Assembly (NCBI GenBank): GCA_027061805.1
Contig: JAMOWA010000043.1
Location: 1-38,693, forward strand
Source: Thermoanaerobaculia bacterium
GTDB lineage: Bacteria; Acidobacteriota; Thermoanaerobaculia; Thermoanaerobaculales; Sulfomarinibacteraceae
DNA length: 38,693 nucleotides
Direction: 5' to 3'
Below, piece by piece: positions 31,418 to 38,693 of the stretch (positions are counted from its first letter, which is position 1; every line of letters starts with the position of its first letter). Both the position numbers and the translations under genes were made by a program. The notes beneath the pieces are model-generated. The model worked only from the letters and a program-made list of their open reading frames with translations, was not told the origin of the DNA and searched no databases.

Positions 31418-32631
31418 ATGACCATCTCCCTCATCGGCCGTTCCATCGGCGAATCGGTCACCCTCAAGCTCAACGAGACGGCAGCCATCCTCAGGGCCAA
31501 GGGCGACCCCGTCATCCACCTGGGAGGCGGCGAGCCCAAGGGCAAGCCCCCCCTGGACGCCCTCCTGGCCGCCTCGGCGCTGCTCAACAGCGGCGAGGTC
31601 CGCTACACCCCCGCGGACGGCATCCCCGCCCTCAAGCAGGCCATCATCCGCTACACGGAGGAGTTCTACGGGCGCTCCCCGGCACCGGAGAACGTCATGG
31701 CCTCCGGGGGTGCCAAGCAGGCCATCATGGTCTGTCTCCAGGCCATCGTGAACCCCCAGGAGGAGGTCATCTTCCCGGCCCCCTACTGGGTGAGCTACCC
31801 CGAGATGGTCAAGCTGGTGGGTGGCGTCCCCGTCCCCGTGCATCCCGAGGACGGCAGCTTCACCCCCCGGATCCAGGACATCGAGCAGGTGGTGAGCTCC
31901 TACACCCGGGCGGTGATCATCAACAGCCCCAACAACCCCTCGGGCGCCGTCTACCCCGAGTCCTTCATCGCCGACATCGTGGACTTCTGCGAGCGGCGGG
32001 GGCTCTACCTCATCATGGACGACATCTACCACCGGCTGATCTTCGACGGCCGCACCCCCGTCAACTGCTACGACTTCGCGAAGGACCACAGCGAGAACTC
32101 CAGACTCGTGGTCATCAACGGGATCTCCAAGCAGTACGCCATGACGGGCTTCCGCATCGGCTGGGCGGTGGCCAACCGCAGGCTCATCGAGGTGATGACC
32201 AACATCCAGGGCCACCAGACCTCGGGTCCCTCGGCCCTGCTGCAGCACGCGGCCGTGGGAGCCATCAACGGCATCCAGAGCAGCGTGAATTCGCTGAGGC
32301 TCACCCTGGAGAACAACCGCAACGTGCTCATGGACCGCCTCCGCTCCTTCAACGGGGTCCACGTGCGCGAGCCGGGCGGGACCTTCTACAGCTTCGCCGA
32401 CTTCTCGGCCTACGAGAAGGACTCGGTGAAGCTGGCCAACTTCCTGCTCGAGAAGGTCCAGGTGGTGACCGTCCCCGGTGCCGAGTTCGGCATGGACGGC
32501 CACCTGCGGATCTCCTTCTGCGGCTCCATCAAGGACATCACCGAGGGGATCGAGCGCATGAAGTGGGCCCTGGACCCCGACGCGCCCAACGAGCTCTACA
32601 TCGGCGACCGCAAGCTTGTGAGGGACTGGAC

Positions 32632-32635
<4 letters not shown>
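31418..32635 (+). CDS. Aspartate-type aminotransferase (fold type I, PLP)
   Basis: This 405-residue protein is a class I/II aminotransferase of the aspartate aminotransferase Igamma-like group. It has NSPNNPSG (169-176), DDIYHRLIF, the PLP lysine K238 in GISKQYAMTGFRIGW and the phosphate/carboxylate arginine R246. It transfers an amino group between an amino acid, probably aspartate, and 2-oxoglutarate. Its stop overlaps the pckA ATG (32632-32635), so oxaloacetate from aspartate would pass directly to PEP formation. The ATG at 31418 has only a weak, distant ribosome site (AAGGA). Longer upstream frames run through repeat DNA and are unlikely. Confidence 0.92.
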
Positions 32636-34284
<1,649 letters not shown>

Positions 34285-34378
34285 TCCACGCTCGTCTCCG
34301 GAACTCTTCGGCTGCGGTGGCGATGTCGCCATGGTCCCGGGTCGCGGGGCGGCAGGGACTCTCCCCATTCCTGTGGTA

Positions 34379-34394
34379 CCGTTGAATCCAACGG
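34379..34394 (+). promoter_or_regulatory. Hairpin upstream of the kinase-TPR gene
   Basis: CCGTTG-AATC-CAACGG, a perfect 6-bp stem with a 4-nt loop, ends 35 nt before the GGAGG site. It may be an operator dyad or leader hairpin. A TACCGT overlapping it is a poor -10. Confidence 0.35.
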
Positions 34395-34439
34395 AACGCT
34401 TCGCAATCCATTGGTCTGGCCGGCTTGCTGGAGGCAGGC

Positions 34440-37400
34440 GTGAAGTACGAGACGGCGACACCCATCGGGCGTGGTGGCATGGGCGATGTGGCCCGGGCCT
34501 GGGACCCCGCACTCAGGAGGTGGGTGGCGCTCAAGTTCCTCCGCTCCGACGACCCCGACCTCGAGGAAAGGATGATTCGGGAGGCCCGGGCCCAGGCGCG
34601 CGTGGAGCATCCCAACGTCTGTCCCGTGTACGAGGTGGGCCGGCACCAGGGCCGCATTTTCATTGCGATGCAGTTCATCGACGGCAGGCCGTTGGACCAA
34701 CTCATGCCGCAACTCGGGCCGGAGCAGGCGGCAAGTCTCGTGAAAACTGTGGCGGAAGCGATCCACGCCGCGCACGGCGTGGGCCTGATCCACCGGGACG
34801 TCAAGCCGGCGAACATCATCGTCGAGGAGACACCGGAGGGTCTCAAACCCTGGGTCGTGGACTTCGGCATCGCACGAGAACAGGACCTTCCCGGATTGAG
34901 CATGACAGGGCAAATCGTGGGGACGCCCGGGTACCTCTCCCCGGAACAGGCTCGCGGAGAAGTTGCCACCATCGACCGGCGCAGCGACGTGTTCTCCCTG
35001 GGAATCGTGCTCTACGAGCTACTCTCCGGCGGGAAACCTTTCCCCGGGGAGAGCGTTGCCGAAATGCTGGTGAACCTCCTGGAGGAGGAGCCCATCCCCC
35101 TTCGGAAGGCCGCGCCGCACGTGCCACGCGAACTTGAAACGATCACCATGAAATGCCTGGAGCCAGAGCGCGACCGCCGGTATCCCTCCGCACGGGCTCT
35201 CGCAGAGGACCTGGACCGCTTCCTGAAGGGCGAGCCGGTGGAGGCGCAACGGCAGAACGTCCTCGGCAGGGCCTGGCGCCGGGCCCGGCGCCACCCGCGG
35301 ATGACGGCGGCCATTGTGTTCCTGGTGGTCGTCGGGACCGTGCTTCTGGGAATGACGATCCATACCCGGATCACGGCGGTGCGCCGCGAGCAACTCGCCC
35401 AGCGTTTCGGCAGGGAGGTCGAGAGCGCGCAGAGGACTCTCGAGCTGGCCTACCTGCGGCCCCGGCACGATATCCGGCTCGATATCGCCAGGGTTCGCCA
35501 GCAGATCGAGTGGATCGGCTCGGAGTCGGCACGGCTCGGCCCGTGGGCCCGCGGCATTGGCAACGCTGCCATGGGACGGGCACTCCTGGCTCTGGATGAT
35601 CCTGGCGCGGCCCGGGTTCATCTCGAGGAAGCATGGCGGCAGGGCGAGCGAACACCCAGGGTGGCCGCAGCACTGGCCCTTTCCCTGACAGCGCTGTACA
35701 GATCGGCCCTGGAGGATGCCCGGCGGATCCGCACGCCCCAGCTGCGTCAGCAGAGGCTGCACAGGGCCGACAGGGATCTCCGGGGCCCGGCAATACTCTA
35801 CCTGGGGAAGGTCAACCCCGGCGACGAGCAGGCCGCCTACCTGCAGGCGACCTTTTCCTTCCTCTCGGGCAAGGATGCGGAGGCGCTCTCCCTTCTGGAC
35901 CGGATCAAGAAGACCAGACCGTTCTTCTACGACGCCGACCTGCTGGCTGGTGCCATTCACCGCCGACGTTACGAAGCCAGGGCGGATGCCGGAGATTCCC
36001 GGGAGGAGCGAGAGGAGTTCCTCCTGGCCAAACACGCCTTCGAGGAAGCCGCGGTCATCGGAGAGAGCGACCCCCGGCCACTTCAAGAGCTCTGTTCCCT
36101 CTGGGTACAGGCACTTCGCCTCCGCTTCTACAGTTCCGGGGAGGGCATGGCCACGGCTCGGGACGCTGCCCTGGAGGCTTGCGGCGCGGCACTGACGATC
36201 AACCCGGACTCTGTCGCCGCTCACATCGGGGCGGGCAGGGCCTACCGGTACTGGTCGGACTTCCAGCAATGGCAGGGACGAGCTGCGGCCGAATCTCTGG
36301 AGGCCGGCCGGGCCCATGCGCGGGAGGCCCTACGGCTCGACCCCGACAATGTCGAGGCGTACACCCTGATCGGCGTGCTCCACCGGTTGGCGGCCGACCA
36401 GCTGGCCGGGACCGGCGAGGATCCCGTTCCGGACCTGCAGGGCGCAGTGGCCGCCTACCAGGAGGCCATCCGGCTGGAACCCGACGACTCCAGCGCGCTG
36501 CTCAGCCTTGCCGTCGCCGAGCTCAGTCTTGGCGCCGCAGCCCGGGCTCGTGGAGAGGATCCCATCCCCGCCTTCCATTCGGCGGAGGAGGTCTCGCGGC
36601 GCGCCATCACGATGCAGCCGAAGCTCGTCGGTGCCTGGGTCAACCTTGGAATCGCCCGGGCACAGCGTGCCATCACCCTCCGTGATCGGGGAAAGGATTC
36701 CGATCCCGTCTTCGATGCCGGGGCCGCGGCGCTCGATCACGCCATCGAGATCAACCCGGCGTTCACCACCGCACACTGCAACCTCGGCGAGCTCCTGCTC
36801 CGGCAGGCGGAGGGCCGGTTGTGGAGGGGACAGGACCCGGGACCCCTCGTTCTCCGGGCGAACGGGCTCCTGGAGATCACCCGCGCCGCGTATCCATCCT
36901 GGGCCGGAGCGTACTACCTGGCCGCATTCGGCCACGCACTGGTGGCCGAACACGCCCGCCGCAGTGGACGGAATCCCGGTGCCGAACTCGACCGGGCCCG
37001 GCAGCTGGTGGCCTCGGGCCGTGCCATCCGGTCCAACGACGCGGAGGGCCTGGTGCTCGGATCCTACGCCGCTCTCGTGGAGGCTCGTCACGCGATGGAC
37101 CACCGCCAGGACCCCCGGCCCGCGGTCCACACCGGGCTGAAAATGGCCCAGGAGGCGCTCGCCATCAACCCGTCGAGCGCCCCCGCGTGGCTTCGCAAGG
37201 CCGAGCTTCTTGCCGTCGAGACCAGCTGGAAACGTTCCAGGGGCCGCCCTGTCGGCTCCACCCTTGCCCGCGCCGAGAAGGCCCTCGCCCGCGCCCGCTC
37301 CCTCAACGCCGGTCCGCTGGAGAGTGGGCTGGTCGAGGCCGCCCTGTGGCTGGAACGTGCCCGCTCGCGGGCCGCCCGTGGATCGGCCAACGCCCGTGAC

Positions 37401-37502
37401 GCCGTCATTCACGGGCTCCGGGCAGCCGAGGACGTCCTGTTCCTTGCCCCGACCATGATGGAGGCCCAGCAGCTTCGCTCTCAGCTCCGGAGTCTCCTGT
37501 AG
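34440..37502 (+). CDS. Membrane Ser/Thr protein kinase with TPR sensor domain
   Basis: This 1020-residue protein has a PknB-type kinase domain (1-265): glycine loop G10-RGGMG, ATP lysine K32, catalytic loop HRDVKPAN (D120), DFG (141-143) and the activation segment GTPGYLSPEQ. A single transmembrane helix (about 289-307) is followed by about 700 residues of TPR-like helical repeats (for example AREALRLDPDNVEAYTLIGV, YQEAIRLEPDDSSALLSLAV). Kinases of this type usually phosphorylate cytoplasmic targets in response to an external ligand bound by the repeats. I start at the GTG (34440), because GGAGG ends 5 nt before it. An in-frame TTG at 34425 has no such site. Codon use is somewhat less GC-biased than in its neighbours. 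Confidence 0.93.
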   Translation: MKYETATPIGRGGMGDVARAWDPALRRWVALKFLRSDDPDLEERMIREARAQARVEHPNVCPVYEVGRHQGRIFIAMQFIDGRPLDQLMPQLGPEQAASLVKTVAEAIHAAHGVGLIHRDVKPANIIVEETPEGLKPWVVDFGIAREQDLPGLSMTGQIVGTPGYLSPEQARGEVATIDRRSDVFSLGIVLYELLSGGKPFPGESVAEMLVNLLEEEPIPLRKAAPHVPRELETITMKCLEPERDRRYPSARALAEDLDRFLKGEPVEAQRQNVLGRAWRRARRHPRMTAAIVFLVVVGTVLLGMTIHTRITAVRREQLAQRFGREVESAQRTLELAYLRPRHDIRLDIARVRQQIEWIGSESARLGPWARGIGNAAMGRALLALDDPGAARVHLEEAWRQGERTPRVAAALALSLTALYRSALEDARRIRTPQLRQQRLHRADRDLRGPAILYLGKVNPGDEQAAYLQATFSFLSGKDAEALSLLDRIKKTRPFFYDADLLAGAIHRRRYEARADAGDSREEREEFLLAKHAFEEAAVIGESDPRPLQELCSLWVQALRLRFYSSGEGMATARDAALEACGAALTINPDSVAAHIGAGRAYRYWSDFQQWQGRAAAESLEAGRAHAREALRLDPDNVEAYTLIGVLHRLAADQLAGTGEDPVPDLQGAVAAYQEAIRLEPDDSSALLSLAVAELSLGAAARARGEDPIPAFHSAEEVSRRAITMQPKLVGAWVNLGIARAQRAITLRDRGKDSDPVFDAGAAALDHAIEINPAFTTAHCNLGELLLRQAEGRLWRGQDPGPLVLRANGLLEITRAAYPSWAGAYYLAAFGHALVAEHARRSGRNPGAELDRARQLVASGRAIRSNDAEGLVLGSYAALVEARHAMDHRQDPRPAVHTGLKMAQEALAINPSSAPAWLRKAELLAVETSWKRSRGRPVGSTLARAEKALARARSLNAGPLESGLVEAALWLERARSRAARGSANARDAVIHGLRAAEDVLFLAPTMMEAQQLRSQLRSLL

Positions 37503-37800
37503 GCCATCGCAGGGCACCGCGGAGTACCCGGTGCGCCACGATGGCGGGGAAGGTCCCTCCGCTTCGCGGCCCTGATGGGCCGTTCTGGCCGGGAGGACGG
37601 CCGCCGGGGGCCGCCACCGGCACGACGCCGGTCCCATCCCCGGGATTTCGGTCCCACGGGCGGGACCGCCGGGACGTCTCCCCGGCCGGTGGGTTTTCAC
37701 GCAACCCACCACCTGACAGCAGGTTGACTCCCCGGCGCATCGACCTTCCCCTCCTGGCACGGATCGTGGAATACCTCCCCCCGAACCAAGGAGGCCGATC
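37503..37800. other. Intergenic region with hairpins
   Basis: 298 bp without a gene. It contains CGGTCCC/GGGACCG (about 37649-37668), the tandem hairpins at 37688-37724, a TTGACT (37724-37729) with no good -10 and the GGAGG site of the last gene (37790-37794). Confidence 0.5.
37688..37724 (+). promoter_or_regulatory. Tandem leader hairpins before the secreted-protein gene
   Basis: Hairpin 1: GGTGGGTT (37688-37695), 7-nt loop, AACCCACC (37703-37710). Directly adjacent hairpin 2: ACCTG-ACAG-CAGGT (37711-37724). The 3' arms can re-pair (CAACC with GGTTG), which would allow alternative folding. No known riboswitch class is recognised. Confidence 0.4.
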
Positions 37801-38693
37801 ATGAAAAGAACCCTGTTCCGTACACTCGCCGTGGCGATCGCCCTCGCGCTCGCCGCCCCCCTGACCGCCGGCGTCCCCGGCACGGACATCTTCATCCCCT
37901 CCGCCGCCCGCGCTGCCGGCGCCAACGGCTCCCAGTGGTACGCCACCGTCTGGATCCACAACCCTGGCACCCACGCCGCCCAGGTCAGCATCGCCTTCCT
38001 GAAGCGCAACCAGGCCAACGGCTCCCCCGTCACCCAGACCGTCACCGTGGACCCCGGCGAGACCCTCAAGCTCGCCGACGTCTTCCTCGACGCCTTCGGC
38101 CTCGACAGCGCCATCGGCGCCCTCCGCTTCCAGAGCTCCACCAAGATCGTCGTCTCCGCCCGCTCCTACAACCTCACCGAGGCGGGCCTCGCCGACTCCC
38201 AGGGCCAGTTCATGGCCGCCATGCCCTCCACCCTGGCCATCGAACCGGGAGAGAAGACCTCCATCCCCGGCATCACCCAGCCCGCGGACGGGTCCTTCCG
38301 CTGCAACTTCGGCCTGCTGGAGACCGCCGGGGGCACCCCCGACGTCCGCGTGGCCCTCTACGACCGCGACGGCGTGGAGCAGGCCTCCAGGGTCTACACC
38401 CTCGCCCCCTTCGAACCCGTCCAGTTCAACCTCTCGAACATCGCACCGGGGCTCACCGCGGACGGCGGCCGCCTCGAGGTGGAGGTCCTCTCCGGCCCCG
38501 GCAGGGTCCTGACCTTCGCCTCCATGGTCGGCAACGGCACCGTCTCCCAGGACCCCTCCACCCTCGAGATGGAGTACGAGCTCGTCCAGGGCACCGGGAC
38601 CGGCATCGAGAGCGTGGAGCACGACGCCACCCTGACCGGCGACGGCACTCCCTCCAGCCCCCTGGGCATCGCCGACCACGGCGTCACCAACGC
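37801..38693 (+). CDS. Secreted protein, 5' part only (window edge)
   Basis: At least 297 residues are visible; the frame is open to the window end. A signal peptide (MKRTLFRTLAVAIALALAAP, cleavage near LTAG) leads into two beta-rich segments. The first is FIPSAARAAGANGSQWYATV with WIHNPGTHAAQVSIAFLKRN, a pattern common in secreted Acidobacteriota-like proteins. The second is TLAPFEPVQFNLSNIAPG with DGGRLEVEVLSGPG. Near the edge lies DATLTGDGTPSSPLGIADH, resembling the repeated motif of tail-fibre and trimeric-surface proteins, so a fibrous C-terminus may follow. GGAGG lies 6 nt before the ATG. Function is unknown. Confidence 0.8.
   Translation, partial: MKRTLFRTLAVAIALALAAPLTAGVPGTDIFIPSAARAAGANGSQWYATVWIHNPGTHAAQVSIAFLKRNQANGSPVTQTVTVDPGETLKLADVFLDAFGLDSAIGALRFQSSTKIVVSARSYNLTEAGLADSQGQFMAAMPSTLAIEPGEKTSIPGITQPADGSFRCNFGLLETAGGTPDVRVALYDRDGVEQASRVYTLAPFEPVQFNLSNIAPGLTADGGRLEVEVLSGPGRVLTFASMVGNGTVSQDPSTLEMEYELVQGTGTGIESVEHDATLTGDGTPSSPLGIADHGVTN

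Noticed and set aside
34425-34439. TTG start for the kinase-TPR gene
   Set aside because: No ribosome site precedes it, while the GTG at 34440 has GGAGG at 5-nt spacing and places the glycine loop at the usual distance from the N-terminus.
37755-37772. TGGCAC-N5-GTGGA resembling a sigma-54 promoter
   Set aside because: The -12 element lacks the required GC dinucleotide, and no enhancer-binding protein gene is nearby.

Overview
The window is chromosomal DNA from a very GC-rich bacterium. Genes are densely packed and often coupled by ATGA or 1-nt junctions, Shine-Dalgarno sites are GGAGG about 5 nt from the start, and -10 boxes stand out as rare AT-rich hexamers. A PknB-type kinase with a TPR tail, an excisionase-HTH/EIIA regulator, multi-domain secreted peptidases and a secreted protein of the 'NPGT' type resemble Acidobacteriota (perhaps Thermoanaerobaculia). 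That placement is inference from gene style; there is no rRNA. No tRNA, rRNA, CRISPR array or intact mobile element was found.

Layout. 1-281: non-coding edge with palindromes. 282-3497 (-): a large protein fusing a PqqD/RRE-like segment, a radical SAM domain, an ArsM-like methyltransferase and a cysteine-rich DUF5714-like domain; this is the most unusual gene here. 3565-4257 (-) radC, divergent from a PerR-type regulator (4425-4832) and a DUF2905 membrane protein. A small NifU-type protein lies on the minus strand (5095-5349). 5553-7548: ECF sigma factor, double-zinc-finger anti-sigma factor and a membrane protein, coupled by ATGA overlaps behind a probable autoregulated ECF promoter. 7549-7867: repeat-rich spacer and terminator. 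7868-9553 (-): secreted four-repeat Ig-like protein. 9723-10712 (-): histone-deacetylase-like hydrolase, divergent over 25 bp from flippase-nrdR-hsp20-lon (10738-15106). The lon 3' end runs into an IS110-type transposase fossil on the opposite strand.

15412-19627 (+): HTH/EIIA regulator, acpP-fabF and a CLC protein with channel-like residues. 19628-20422 (-): truncated S9-peptidase propeller, then a methyltransferase (20467-21219, -). 21414-25763 (+): tmk-holB-small ORF, secreted S9-type hydrolase, alpha/beta hydrolase and NfuA. 25839-27202 (+): P-loop ATPase overlapping a LOG-family protein. 27326-30727 (+): secreted M1-M28-PDZ peptidase fusion. 30728-31417: low-complexity DNA and a 15-bp inverted repeat. 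31418-34284 (+): aspartate-type aminotransferase coupled to ATP-dependent PEP carboxykinase. 34440-37502 (+): kinase-TPR receptor. 37801 to the end: 5' part of a secreted protein behind a structured leader.

Together the genes cover proteostasis and nucleotide control (nrdR, hsp20, lon), fatty-acid synthesis (acpP, fabF), Fe-S maturation (two NifU-domain proteins), replication (tmk, holB), amino-acid-fed gluconeogenesis (aminotransferase and pckA) and envelope or secreted functions. This fits a peptide- and protein-degrading heterotroph. Candidate undescribed biology is concentrated in the 282-3497 fusion protein.
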